From Clostridia bacterium (GTDB lineage Bacteria; Bacillota; Clostridia; Peptostreptococcales; Anaerovoracaceae): a stretch of DNA of 61,921 nucleotides. The notes under the pieces were generated by a model that had not been told where the DNA came from, did no database searches, and saw only the letters and a list, made by a program, of their open reading frames with translations. Position numbers and translations under genes: made by a program. The stretch is taken from contig CAJTER010000028.1 in assembly GCA_910575405.1 (NCBI GenBank), forward strand, positions 1-61,921. Reading direction: 5' to 3'. This document shows, in pieces, positions 24,427 through 33,206 of the stretch. Position 1 is the first letter of the stretch, and every line of letters begins with the position of its first letter.

Positions 24427-26145
24427 ATGGCAGTTACCTTATCCAGACAGGAATATTGTGATATGTTCGGTCCTACCACAGGCGATAAAATCCATCTGGC
24501 GGACACTGGACTGATTGCAGAAATCGAAAAGGATTACGCATCCTCCTGCTATGGCGATGAAATGCTGTTTGGCGGCGGAAAGACCGACCGGGACGGAATG
24601 GGAAATATGGCCGGAAAAACGACAGAAGAAGGCGTGCTGGACGTTTGTGTAACCAACGCGGTGATCATCGATCCGATGATCGGAATCATCAAAGGAGATA
24701 TCGGAATCAAGGACGGCAATGTGGTGGGAATCGGAAAAGCGGGAAATCCGGATACCATGGACATTACCCCGGGACTCATCATCGGCTGCGCCACAGAGGT
24801 GGTATCGGCAGAGGGCCTGATTATCACGCCGGGAGGAATCGACGTACATATACATTTTGAATCACCGGCTCAGGCCTGGGAAGCCCTCAGCAATGGCATT
24901 ACTACTATGCTGGGAGGCGGCAGCGGAGCGAAAACCACCAGTGTGGAGACTCCGGGGCCTTATCACCTCCACTGCATGATCGAAGCTCATGAAGAACTGC
25001 CGGTCAACGCAGGTTTTCTGGGAAGAGGAAATTCCAGCCTCCCAGACGCCATTCGCGAGCAGGCCTTAAACGGCGCCATTGGCATGAAGATTCACGAGGA
25101 CTTCGGCGCTACACCGGAGGTAATCCGTTGCTGCCTGAAGGTTGCCGATGAAATGGACTTTCAGGTTCAGATCCATACGGATACCTTAAATGAGGGCGGT
25201 TTTGTGGAAAGCACCATCGAAGCCTTTGAAGGAAAGACCATCCATACCTATCACTCAGAGGGCGCTGGCGGCGGCCATGCTCCCGACATTATGAAGGTAG
25301 TGGGGGAGAAAAACGTCATTCCATCCTCCACAAACTGCACCAACCCGTATACCGTTAATACCATTGCCGAGCACCTGGATATGATCATGGCGGTTCATCA
25401 TCTGAACCCCAAGGTTCCGGAGGATGTGGCTTTCGCCGATTCCCGCGTCAGAGGAGAAACCATTGCGGCAGAAGACGTGCTCCACGATATGGGCGCTATT
25501 TCCATCCATGGCTCCGATTCTCAGGGAATGGGCCGCGTAGGAGAAACCATCCTCAGAACCTGGCAGATGGCTTCCAAGATGAAGCAGCAGAGAGGACCTC
25601 TTCCAGAGGAAAAGGGGGATAATGACAACGAACGGATTCTCCGCTACATGGCAAAATACACGGTAAACGCAGCCAAGGTCTTTGGCATTGACGAATATGT
25701 AGGCTCACTCCTTCCAGGAAGGCTGGCAGATTTCTGCGTGTGGGATCCGGCCTTTTTCGGTGCAAAGCCGTGGCTGGTATTTAAGGCAGGATCGGTAGTT
25801 TACTCAGCTTCCGGCGATGTAAACGCGGCCATTGAGATCGCGCAGCCCATGCTTTACAGAAAGCAGTACGCGGCCTGCGGCAGCGCCATGAGAAGATATA
25901 ATAAAATCTTCGTAACCCAGGCAGCCATTGACGCCGGTCTGGGAGACAAGGTTCCCAATTCAAGGGAAAAGCTGGTTCCGGTGAAAAATACGAGAAATCT
26001 GACAAAGGATGATATGGTGCGCAATAACTACTGCCCCAAGGTAGAGATCGATCCAGAGACTTATAAGGTGTATATCGATGGGGAGCATATTACCTGCGAA
26101 CCTGTGAGCGAAGTCTGCCTGAATCAGAGATACTTCTTAAGATAG
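24427..26145 (+). CDS. ureC: Divergent urease alpha (catalytic) subunit
   Basis: A 572-residue UreC-family amidohydrolase. Nickel ligands and catalytic residues are present: H141 and H143 (HIH), carbamylatable K221 (GMKIHEDFG), H250, H276, D364 (GSDSQG) and the acid/base H324. But the flap reads MAVHHLNP, so the near-invariant flap cysteine is Val323. The pocket block after HIH is FESPAQ instead of the usual [FW]ICPQQ. A three-residue deletion lies between residues 164 and 178, near the substrate-facing loop. Length and the rest align with true urease. It starts two bases after ureB. It most likely hydrolyses urea, but altered kinetics or substrate are plausible. Confidence 0.92.
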   Translation: MAVTLSRQEYCDMFGPTTGDKIHLADTGLIAEIEKDYASSCYGDEMLFGGGKTDRDGMGNMAGKTTEEGVLDVCVTNAVIIDPMIGIIKGDIGIKDGNVVGIGKAGNPDTMDITPGLIIGCATEVVSAEGLIITPGGIDVHIHFESPAQAWEALSNGITTMLGGGSGAKTTSVETPGPYHLHCMIEAHEELPVNAGFLGRGNSSLPDAIREQALNGAIGMKIHEDFGATPEVIRCCLKVADEMDFQVQIHTDTLNEGGFVESTIEAFEGKTIHTYHSEGAGGGHAPDIMKVVGEKNVIPSSTNCTNPYTVNTIAEHLDMIMAVHHLNPKVPEDVAFADSRVRGETIAAEDVLHDMGAISIHGSDSQGMGRVGETILRTWQMASKMKQQRGPLPEEKGDNDNERILRYMAKYTVNAAKVFGIDEYVGSLLPGRLADFCVWDPAFFGAKPWLVFKAGSVVYSASGDVNAAIEIAQPMLYRKQYAACGSAMRRYNKIFVTQAAIDAGLGDKVPNSREKLVPVKNTRNLTKDDMVRNNYCPKVEIDPETYKVYIDGEHITCEPVSEVCLNQRYFLR

Positions 26146-26171
26146 TATGCGGCAGACGATGGGAGGAAGCT

Positions 26172-26648
26172 ATGATCGTTGAACAAATCCTGGGAAGTAT
26201 CCATGACTTTGAGGGAGAAAACTTAAAAATCGACAAGGTGCTGCTGGATCATTATGATATGGAAAAGCCTCACCAAAAGCTGAAGAGTCAGGGAGGGAGC
26301 ACGATAGCCGTTTCTCTGGAGCACGGGGAGCATCTGTACTGCGGCGCGGTTCTCTATAAGGATGAGGAAAAGCTGATTGCAGTAGATCTGCTACCGGAGG
26401 ATGTGCTGGAGATTCACCCAAAGGACAACGTGCAGTGGGCCAGAATCGGATTTAACATTGGAAATATGCATCATTCGGCTTATGTTAACGAGGACTGCAT
26501 CCTCACTCCATATGACGGAGTTTTGGAAGCTATGCTCAAAAAAGCCGGCGCAGAATACAACCGGTGCGAAAGACAGCTGACCGGTGTGCGGGCAAACTAC
26601 GGAGCCGGCGGCCATCATCACCATCATCACAGCCACGGGGAGGAATAG
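26172..26648 (+). CDS. ureE: Urease accessory nickel chaperone UreE
   Basis: A 158-residue UreE that delivers Ni2+ to apo-urease. It has an N-terminal peptide-binding-like domain and a central metallochaperone domain (NVQWARIGFNIGNMHHSAYV near residue 95). The His-rich tail HHHHHHSHGEE, a natural nickel-binding end in UreE proteins, starts near 148. GGGAGGAAGC precedes the ATG. It is the first maturation gene after the structural genes. Confidence 0.94.
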   Translation: MIVEQILGSIHDFEGENLKIDKVLLDHYDMEKPHQKLKSQGGSTIAVSLEHGEHLYCGAVLYKDEEKLIAVDLLPEDVLEIHPKDNVQWARIGFNIGNMHHSAYVNEDCILTPYDGVLEAMLKKAGAEYNRCERQLTGVRANYGAGGHHHHHHSHGEE

Positions 26649-26651
26649 CTT

Positions 26652-27335
26652 ATGTCACAAAAGAATCAACTGTTTTATCTGATGCAGCTTGCCGGGGGAA
26701 CCTTTCCTTCCGGCGGCTTCAGCCAGTCCTGGGGACTGGAGACTTATGTGTCAGAGGGCAGGATAACGGATGAAGACAGCTTTAAAGGCTTTCTCAGCTC
26801 CTACCTGGACAGTACCATTGGAAGGTGTGAAGGCCCCATTGTATATGAGGCCCTCCGTCTGGCAGCAGAGTGGGAGAAGGACAGAATCGCGGAGCTGGAA
26901 GAACTGAGCTGTGCGCTGAAGGTGACAAAGGAAAGCCGGGAATCCGCCTTGCGCATGGGAAAAGCCTTTCTGCGCATTACGGCTGATATTTTGCCGGATG
27001 AAGAGATAAAGGCGCTGCGAAAATGCAGTGCCTCGGGGATGTCCTATCCGGTGGTTTACGGCCTTATCTGCGGCAGACTGGGCCTTGAGCCGGAGGCGGT
27101 TCTCCAGGCTTATGTGTTCAGCACGGTAAATGCCCTGGTTCAGAGTGGAGTCAAATTGATCCCCCTGGGAAATACCCAGGCGCAGAAAATCCTTTTGCAG
27201 CTGCAGCCGGAAATGGAGGCCTGTGCAGCAGAATGCCAAAGCTGGGGAATAGGAGAGCTTTCCAATTTCAGCCCGGGCCTTGATATCGCAGGGATCCTTC
27301 ATGAAACTCTGCCGGTAAGGCTCTATATGTCGTGA
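26652..27335 (+). CDS. ureF: Urease accessory protein UreF
   Basis: A 227-residue all-helical UreF with the signature GGTFPSGGFSQSWGLETYV at residues ~15-33. A later SGMSYPVVYGLICGRLGL matches the family's HPVVFG block. UreF bridges UreG GTPase and UreD on urease to guide GTP-dependent nickel insertion. It starts three bases after ureE and shares its operon. About 108 bases follow before ureG. Confidence 0.94.
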   Translation: MSQKNQLFYLMQLAGGTFPSGGFSQSWGLETYVSEGRITDEDSFKGFLSSYLDSTIGRCEGPIVYEALRLAAEWEKDRIAELEELSCALKVTKESRESALRMGKAFLRITADILPDEEIKALRKCSASGMSYPVVYGLICGRLGLEPEAVLQAYVFSTVNALVQSGVKLIPLGNTQAQKILLQLQPEMEACAAECQSWGIGELSNFSPGLDIAGILHETLPVRLYMS

Positions 27336-27443
27336 GCACTTACCTGGAGAGAAGTAAGCAATACAAATGTGGAAACAGGCTATAAGAAAAGCGGAGGGTG
27401 CAGCCTCGTGTGCTGCCCAAAACAGAAAAACGGGGAAACAAAT

Positions 27444-28061
27444 ATGAGAAAACCAATCCGAATCGGAGTAGGCGGGCCAGTAGGCTCAGGAAAGACGGCT
27501 CTGATTGAGAAGCTATGCAAACAGCTGCGGGATGAATATGAAATCGCAGTTGTCACAAATGATATTTTTACAAAAGAGGACGCTTTGATTCTCACCAGGG
27601 CTAAAGCCCTTGCTGAGGAACGTATTCTGGGTGTGGAAACAGGCGGCTGCCCCCACACGGCGGTACGGGAGGACATTTCCATGAATCTGGATGCCATTGA
27701 TATACTGCTTGAGCGGTTTCCAAACCTGGATCTGATTTTTGTGGAAAGCGGCGGCGATAACCTGGCGGCTACCTTCAGTCCGGAACTGGTAGATGGGCTC
27801 ATCTTTGTCATTGATGTGGGTGAAGGAGAAAAAATTCCCAGAAAAGGCGGGCCGGGAATTACAAAATCCGATCTTCTGGTCATCAACAAAATCGACATTG
27901 CGCCTTACGTCCACAGTGACTTGGGTGTGATGGATCGGGATACAAAAGTCCAGAGAGGCGAAAAGCCCTATGTGTTTACCAATCTCTTTGACGGCACCGG
28001 CCTTGAAGACATCATCCGCTGGATCAAAGAGGATATGCTCTTTGAAGAGACGGGAGCCTAG
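27444..28061 (+). CDS. ureG: Urease accessory GTPase UreG
   Basis: A 205-residue SIMIBI GTPase that powers nickel insertion. P-loop GPVGSGKT is at residues 9-16, the metal-binding [11 protein letters not shown] motif near 66, and [17 protein letters not shown] and NKIDIAPYV (guanine-specificity NKxD) follow. The ATG at 27444 follows a CGGGG site at eight bases. The same frame continues upstream to a GTG at 27369 and would add 25 residues with a CSLVCCP cluster. That start lacks a well-placed ribosome site, so the extension is unlikely. Confidence 0.94.
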   Translation: MRKPIRIGVGGPVGSGKTALIEKLCKQLRDEYEIAVVTNDIFTKEDALILTRAKALAEERILGVETGGCPHTAVREDISMNLDAIDILLERFPNLDLIFVESGGDNLAATFSPELVDGLIFVIDVGEGEKIPRKGGPGITKSDLLVINKIDIAPYVHSDLGVMDRDTKVQRGEKPYVFTNLFDGTGLEDIIRWIKEDMLFEETGA

Positions 28062-28063
28062 AT

Positions 28064-28960
28064 ATGGATGCAGACAGAAGCATGGTTTCAAGTGTCCATA
28101 AAGGAGCCATCTCTGCGGCCTCAGGGACGGGCGGGAGCATGAAAGAGCCAACAGGCCAATTATCCCTGGTGTTTCGAAAGAAAGCCAGCGGAAAAACCTA
28201 CATCGCGCAGCAGTACTTCAAGCTGCCTCTGCAGATTATGAACCACCATTATCAGGATGAGGATGGAACAGCCTTCGTTTATCTTCTCAATCCCAGCGGC
28301 GGGATCCTGCAGCATGACCGCCTTCTGACCGAACTGACTCTGGAAGAAGGCAGCAGAGCCTTTATCACAACCCCTTCCAACACAAAATTTTACAAAATGG
28401 ACGAGGGACATGCGGAAGTTGTAAACAGGGCTGAGGTAAAAAAAGGAGCAGTGCTGGAATACCTGCCGGAGCACAACGTACCTTTTGCAGGCTCTAACGT
28501 TTATCAGGAAAATGTATTCCATCTGGACAGGGGAGCGGTTCTGATCGCATCGGATATGGTGACAGCCGGGAGGCTTTCCAGAGGCGAGCGGTTTGAATAC
28601 CAGCTGTACGATTCCCGCACGAAAATTTACGTGGACGGAAAGCTGCGGCTTTACGACTGCAGCCGGATGGAGCCAGAAAAAATATCCATGGAAGCGACCG
28701 GAATAATGGAGGGGTATCAGGCAAACGGGAGCATCTACGTATATGCGCAGGATCTCAGCAGCTGTTTGGCGGAGGAGGTGAATAAGCTTTCCTGTGGAAA
28801 GGGGATTCGCTTTGCGGCAGGGTGCCTGGATCCGGATCTGATGATCGTTCGGTTTTTGGGCGAGGATCTGTTAGAACTGAAGAGTATGATTTTCACTGTA
28901 TGGGATGCGCTCAGAAGGGAGCTTCTGGGAAAGCATGCAGTACGGATAAGAAAATATTGA
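28064..28960 (+). CDS. ureD: Urease accessory protein UreD/UreH
   Basis: A 298-residue UreD, the scaffold that binds apo-urease and conducts nickel from UreG. Recognisable blocks are LPLQIMNHHYQDEDGTAFVY, LNPSGGILQHDRL, TPSNTKFYKM and EYLPEHNVPFAGSNVYQEN. It starts two bases after ureG with GGAG upstream. An alternative ATG at 28139 has a ribosome site too close to use. Position last among the ure genes differs from the common ureDABCEFG order. Confidence 0.93.
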   Translation: MDADRSMVSSVHKGAISAASGTGGSMKEPTGQLSLVFRKKASGKTYIAQQYFKLPLQIMNHHYQDEDGTAFVYLLNPSGGILQHDRLLTELTLEEGSRAFITTPSNTKFYKMDEGHAEVVNRAEVKKGAVLEYLPEHNVPFAGSNVYQENVFHLDRGAVLIASDMVTAGRLSRGERFEYQLYDSRTKIYVDGKLRLYDCSRMEPEKISMEATGIMEGYQANGSIYVYAQDLSSCLAEEVNKLSCGKGIRFAAGCLDPDLMIVRFLGEDLLELKSMIFTVWDALRRELLGKHAVRIRKY

Positions 28961-28976
28961 GTAAAGGAGAAGATAG

Positions 28977-29183
28977 ATGAGTAAACCAAATTTTTGTCCA
29001 TGCACGGATACGGGATGTCAATTTAACCCGGCAAACCACGATCAAGGCTGTAATTTATGCGTAGAGGACAGTCTGAAATGCAGAGAAATTCCAAAGTGCT
29101 TTTTCCTCAAGGCAACGGACAGCATTGAGGGCTTCGAGGACTGGAGCTTTGAACATTTTGCAGAGCTGGTTCTGAAAAAATAA
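28977..29183 (+). CDS. Small cysteine-rich protein (DUF6485-like)
   Basis: A 68-residue protein with eight cysteines (FCPCTDTGC, GCNLCVEDSLKC, IPKCFF). The layout resembles DUF6485, a small putative zinc-binding family of anaerobes. The ATG is 16 bases after ureD, behind AAAGGAG, so it is cotranscribed. A role in metal handling for urease is only a guess from location. Confidence 0.7.
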   Translation: MSKPNFCPCTDTGCQFNPANHDQGCNLCVEDSLKCREIPKCFFLKATDSIEGFEDWSFEHFAELVLKK

Positions 29184-29272
29184 GCAAAGAATGGGCACAA
29201 ACAGCCGCAGGGAGCCGATATGGCTTCATGCGGCTGTTTACTACTTTCTACATTCCTATAAAGACAAGCCGT

Positions 29273-30214
29273 TTACATCCCAAAATAAGCGGTAAGCAGC
29301 ATGGTGATAACAGGAAGGCTTCCCATGGAAAGAAGCGTGGTGGAAGCTACGCCCTCTGCGGCCAGCTGGGCGTTTTTCCCTTCCTGCGCTGCCAGGGCCA
29401 CGATGATAACGGCCGAAGGAAAGGCGGAGGCATAGATTAACGTCAGCTTTGCCATTTGCTCAAGGGGCAGCCAGTTGACTGCCAGGAAGGTGAGGAGCGG
29501 CCACAAAATGAGGGACATGAGAGTAACGGCAAGAAGCCTGCGGTTTCGGAGCACCTGCCGGATGTCGCTGCCTCCCAGCTGCACGCCGACGACGATCATG
29601 GAAAGAGGAACGGTAATATCGCCGATGGCAACGAGAAATTCGTTGACCGCGGAGGGAATATGCAGGCCGCAGAACAGCATGACGATGCCGATTACAGCGG
29701 AAATGGCACAGGGATTGAGCATCGGCTTTAAGGTGGCGGCAAGCCCTTTGAACTTGCCGCTGCCCATATTCAGCTGGATAATGCCCAGGGAATAGAGATA
29801 GATATTGAGGATGATATTGCTGATAGCCATGAAATAAAGGCCGTCGTTTCCAAAGGCGGCTTTTGAAATGGGAAAGCCCATAAAACCGGTGTTAACGGTC
29901 GTGAGAATGCTCATGTACACGCCTTGATCAGCCTTTGGCGCTTTCATGCCCCTTACGAGGACATAGGAAACTGCCATGCCCGCAAGAAAAAAGAGGACCG
30001 TGCCGCCCAGCACCTGGAGCGTAGCAACCAGAGTGGAGGGCGTCAGCTCTTTGCCGGTTATGGAAGTCAGCAGCATGCAGGGAGCCGTAATATTCATCAG
30101 CAGCGCGATGAGATGGGGATTGGATTCATCGGGAAGAACCTTCAGCCGGTTGGCGGCAAAACCCACGCCTGCCATAGCGAAAATGATGATAATTTTTGTT
30201 AAAATGACTACCAT
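29273..30214 (-). CDS. AEC family transporter
   Basis: A 313-residue protein with ten predicted helices of the auxin efflux carrier (AEC/BART) family. The N-terminal TKIIIIFAMAGVGFAANRLK and central TVNTGFMGFPISKAAFGNDG (the crossover region) are typical. Bacterial members export or exchange organic acids such as malate or malonate; the substrate is unknown. It converges on the urease operon and lies just downstream of the Uma2 gene on the same strand, but is probably an independent unit. Confidence 0.88.
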   Translation of the reverse strand: MVVILTKIIIIFAMAGVGFAANRLKVLPDESNPHLIALLMNITAPCMLLTSITGKELTPSTLVATLQVLGGTVLFFLAGMAVSYVLVRGMKAPKADQGVYMSILTTVNTGFMGFPISKAAFGNDGLYFMAISNIILNIYLYSLGIIQLNMGSGKFKGLAATLKPMLNPCAISAVIGIVMLFCGLHIPSAVNEFLVAIGDITVPLSMIVVGVQLGGSDIRQVLRNRRLLAVTLMSLILWPLLTFLAVNWLPLEQMAKLTLIYASAFPSAVIIVALAAQEGKNAQLAAEGVASTTLLSMGSLPVITMLLTAYFGM

Positions 30215-30235
30215 AACATGACCTCGTTTGTTGCT

Positions 30236-30778
30236 TTACTCCAAAAGCTTTCCTATGCGAATGCTCCAGCCATCGTAAATCCCCACAGGGATATCCTCAT
30301 CAAAGGAAAATTCCCCATAGTCTCCTTTTTCCTCCTCCAGGCCCTCCAAGAAATAGGTCTGAACCCTTTTTTTCTGCGGATCCACGATCCAGTATTCGCG
30401 AACGCCCGCTTCCTGGTATTTGAACAGTTTTTTGCAATAATCCATACGCCGGGAGCTGGGGGAAACGATCTCAATGATCCAGTCGGGCGTCCCATTACAG
30501 CCCCGATCATCCAGCTTATCCTTGTCACAGATAACGGAAATGTCCGGCTCTACATAGGTGTGGTTGTCTGCGTTCAGAAAGACCGCAAAAGGTGCGGGAT
30601 AAACTTCACAATCTCCATGATGGGATTTAATATAAGTTCCGATGCGGATATTAAGCTCACTAACCAGCTTTTGATGAGCCCGATTCGGCGGTGTCGTCAT
30701 ATAAATCATTCCGTCCATAAGTTCTGCCCGCTCTCCATCTGGCAGGGCGTAGATATCATCGACCGTGTAATTGGTCAT
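30236..30778 (-). CDS. Uma2 family endonuclease-like protein
   Basis: A 180-residue restriction-endonuclease-fold protein. It opens with YTVDDIYALPDGERAELMDG and has the PD-(D/E)XK core PDISVICDKDKLDDRG, then PDWIIEIVSPSSRRMDYCKK, VREYWIVDPQKKRVQTY. These are the family's hallmark blocks, with the Asp, Glu and Lys of the active site retained. Uma2 genes are abundant in cyanobacteria and Firmicutes and of unclear biological role, possibly mobile. It lies 21 bases before the AEC gene on the minus strand. Confidence 0.9.
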   Translation of the reverse strand: MTNYTVDDIYALPDGERAELMDGMIYMTTPPNRAHQKLVSELNIRIGTYIKSHHGDCEVYPAPFAVFLNADNHTYVEPDISVICDKDKLDDRGCNGTPDWIIEIVSPSSRRMDYCKKLFKYQEAGVREYWIVDPQKKRVQTYFLEGLEEEKGDYGEFSFDEDIPVGIYDGWSIRIGKLLE

Positions 30779-30886
30779 TCTTTCTGCTTGTATAAGCTCC
30801 TCCTGTTCCTTTCTCCCTCCTGAAAACGTTCAGGCACTGTCTGCATCGGCAACATAGGGGGAGACCTATATGGGCATACGGAACCG

Positions 30887-31531
30887 CTAAAAATAGCGGA
30901 ATACGCCTTTGACCCTGCCCAGGATGGTAACGTCTCGCACAATAATGGGACTCATTTCGGAATTTTCCGGCTGCAGGCGGATGTGATCGCCTTCATGGTA
31001 AAAGGTTTTTACCGTGGCCTCGCTTTCAAAGCCATCCACCATGGCAACGACAATATCGCCGTTGCGGGCAGTCTGCTGCTCTTCTACCAGAATATAATCG
31101 CCGTCCATGATCCCGGCCTCGATCATGCTTTCGCCTTTGACGGTCAGCATAAAATTCTTGCCATTCCCCAGGAAACGGGAGGGAACGGGAAAGGAGTCTT
31201 CTACATTCTGCTGAGCCAGAATCGGTGTCCCGGCGGCAACCCGTCCGATGACAGGAATATCGACAACATCCGTCCTCTCTGCGCCCCCATAAGCAGACTC
31301 CGGCGCAGAAGGAGCGGGCGGCTCCAGATCCACCACCATCAAGGCGCGGGGTTTTGATGGATCCTTTTTAATATAACCTTTTTGAACCAGACTGTCGATA
31401 TCCTTGTGAGCCGTTGAAGTGGACTTGATATCAAGGGCACGGCAGATTTCCCGGACAGTAGGGGGATAGCCCTTTTGCCGGATTTCAGATTTCATATAAT
31501 TTAAGATTTTTTCTTCACGTTCTTTTAACAT
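30887..31531 (-). CDS. lexA: LexA repressor
   Basis: A 214-residue SOS repressor. Residues 1-65 form the winged helix (KGYPPTVREICRALDIKSTS). The self-cleavage Ala-Gly lies in GRVAAGTPI, and the Ser-Lys dyad in KGESMIEAGI and ATVKTFY. RecA-stimulated autocleavage would release SOS genes. A DinR/LexA-type box upstream supports autoregulation. GGAGGA precedes the ATG. Confidence 0.96.
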   Translation of the reverse strand: MLKEREEKILNYMKSEIRQKGYPPTVREICRALDIKSTSTAHKDIDSLVQKGYIKKDPSKPRALMVVDLEPPAPSAPESAYGGAERTDVVDIPVIGRVAAGTPILAQQNVEDSFPVPSRFLGNGKNFMLTVKGESMIEAGIMDGDYILVEEQQTARNGDIVVAMVDGFESEATVKTFYHEGDHIRLQPENSEMSPIIVRDVTILGRVKGVFRYF

Positions 31532-31607
31532 GGTAATCCTCCTGGAAATTGTTCTGTGGAAATTCGATTACGTGTTTGTTACAGGATACCATAAAAGCGG
31601 GAAAAAG

Positions 31608-31621
31608 TAAACGGATGTTCG
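31608..31621 (-). promoter_or_regulatory. LexA (DinR) box upstream of lexA
   Basis: The minus strand reads CGAACATCCGTTTA, which matches the Gram-positive box CGAAC-N4-GTTYG except for the last base. It lies 77 bases upstream of the lexA ATG, where autorepression is expected. Confidence 0.7.
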
Positions 31622-31672
31622 CAATAATTCTATTGAAACAGGGAGCTTTCTGATGGTGTTTTTGCGGACATT

Positions 31673-31714
31673 AAAAAAGGCGAATGGAAAACAATACTCC
31701 GCATCCGCCTTTTT
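31673..31714. terminator. Bidirectional terminator
   Basis: AAAAAAGGCGAATGG pairs with the CCGCATCCGCCTTTTT arm. It has A and T runs on both sides and can stop the minus-strand aminotransferase transcript. It lies 43 bases after that stop codon. Confidence 0.75.
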
Positions 31715-31756
31715 CTGTATTATTGTAGGGAGGCTATCACTTGATGGTGACAGACT

Positions 31757-33082
31757 TTATTTGATCATGTTGTCAACAGAATCCATAACCTTATCCAGGA
31801 TACCCATTGCGGTTCTCAGCTCTTCTTCTGTAATGATGAGCGGAGGAGCAACGATGATCATATTTTCGTGAGAATAAGTATGGAATCCTTCCTGCTTCAG
31901 CATGCCGATAATCTTAGGCATGAGACCGTTTGGATCTTCGTTAAATGCAACGATCGGTTCTTTTGTAGCCTTATCTTTTACAAGCTCAAATGCGGAGAAC
32001 AGGCCGATGTATCTTACTTCACCTACGCAGGCGTGCTTTTTCTGGAGATCTTCTAACAGTTCACCTAAAACTTTACCCTGCTTCTTTACATTATCGGCAA
32101 TGTTCAGTTTCTTGTATTCGTTGATCGTAGCAACAGCAGCAGCACATCCCATTGGGTGAGCGCTGTAGGTCAGACCGCACATCATCTTGTGATCATCAAA
32201 GTATTTTGCGATCTTTTCTGTTACAATAACGCCGCCAAGAGGAACATAACCGCAGGTAGCGCCCTTTGCAAAGGTTACCAGATCCGGTTCAATTCCAAAG
32301 TTCTGGAATGCAAAGCATGTACCGGTTCTGTACCATCCGGCCATTACTTCATCACATACCATGAGAATTCCGTACTTTGTGCACAGGTCTCTTACGCCCT
32401 TTACATATTTTGCAGGCGGAATCAGGATTCCGTTAGAACCAACTACAGATTCCAAAAAGATAGCAGCAATGCTTTCCGGTCCTTCATATTTGAACTGATT
32501 TTCTAAAAGTTCCAGATAGAAATCAGCTACATCGTCTTCGCTTTCAAACTTGCAGGCTTTTGGAGCTCTGTAAGGATATGGTCCATCATACTTGATGAAG
32601 CCTGCAGGACCAGGTTCATTGGCAAAGTGTCTCGGCTCTCCGGTCAGCATACCTGCGCCAGCAGAAGAACCGTGGTAGCATCTGTACATGGAGAAAATTT
32701 TCCATCTTCCAGTGTACTGCTTGGCGATTTTGATTGCGTTTTCGTTGGATTCTGCACCAGCATTGGTAAAGAACACCTTTGCGCCCTTCAGGCCGGAAGC
32801 TTCTACAACAGCTTCTGCAGCATCGGAACGAACATCAATGGCAAATCCCGGTCCGATAAAAGGAACTTTATCAGCCTGATCTTTGATTGCGTTTACAACA
32901 GCCTTATTGCCGTGTCCCAGATTGGAGTTAACCAGCTGAGCGGACATATCGTAATATTTCTTTCCATCTTCATCCCAGAAATAGATTCCTTCTGCCTTTG
33001 TAATTACGGAAGGATTTAAAGCTCCCTGAGCGCTCCAGGAGTGCAGGTTGTATTTTAAACTTTTTTCTTTAATTGCTGACAT
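31757..33082 (-). CDS. Class III aminotransferase (taurine/omega-amino-acid type)
   Basis: A 441-residue PLP enzyme of aminotransferase class III. HSWSAQGALNPSVITKAEG near the start resembles taurine:2-oxoglutarate aminotransferases. The catalytic lysine is in TFAKGATCGYVPLGGV (about residue 280), and the Asp ligand in LMVCDEVMAGWYRTG. It should turn a terminal-amine compound (taurine, beta-alanine, GABA-like) into an aldehyde. It is last of a two-gene operon with a CoA-acylating aldehyde dehydrogenase, which would convert that aldehyde to an acyl-CoA. The substrate cannot be fixed from sequence. Confidence 0.85.
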   Translation of the reverse strand: MSAIKEKSLKYNLHSWSAQGALNPSVITKAEGIYFWDEDGKKYYDMSAQLVNSNLGHGNKAVVNAIKDQADKVPFIGPGFAIDVRSDAAEAVVEASGLKGAKVFFTNAGAESNENAIKIAKQYTGRWKIFSMYRCYHGSSAGAGMLTGEPRHFANEPGPAGFIKYDGPYPYRAPKACKFESEDDVADFYLELLENQFKYEGPESIAAIFLESVVGSNGILIPPAKYVKGVRDLCTKYGILMVCDEVMAGWYRTGTCFAFQNFGIEPDLVTFAKGATCGYVPLGGVIVTEKIAKYFDDHKMMCGLTYSAHPMGCAAAVATINEYKKLNIADNVKKQGKVLGELLEDLQKKHACVGEVRYIGLFSAFELVKDKATKEPIVAFNEDPNGLMPKIIGMLKQEGFHTYSHENMIIVAPPLIITEEELRTAMGILDKVMDSVDNMIK

Positions 33083-33206
33083 TTTTTAATTCTCCTCTTT
33101 TTTCATGCATTATGGGGAAACATCCCAAGGCAGGGGATATTTCCAAATTTCATAGGCGGAGCGGATCAATCATCCGCTCCGGATAATCTTGTGTATGCTT
33201 TCAGGA

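Noticed and set aside
26613-26645. Hexahistidine at the UreE C-terminus as an engineered tag
   Set aside because: His-rich tails are natural in UreE and bind nickel; the surrounding sequence is normal genomic DNA.
27369-27443. Cys-rich 25-residue N-terminal extension of UreG
   Set aside because: The GTG start has no well-placed ribosome site while the ATG at 27444 does and fits the family N-terminus.
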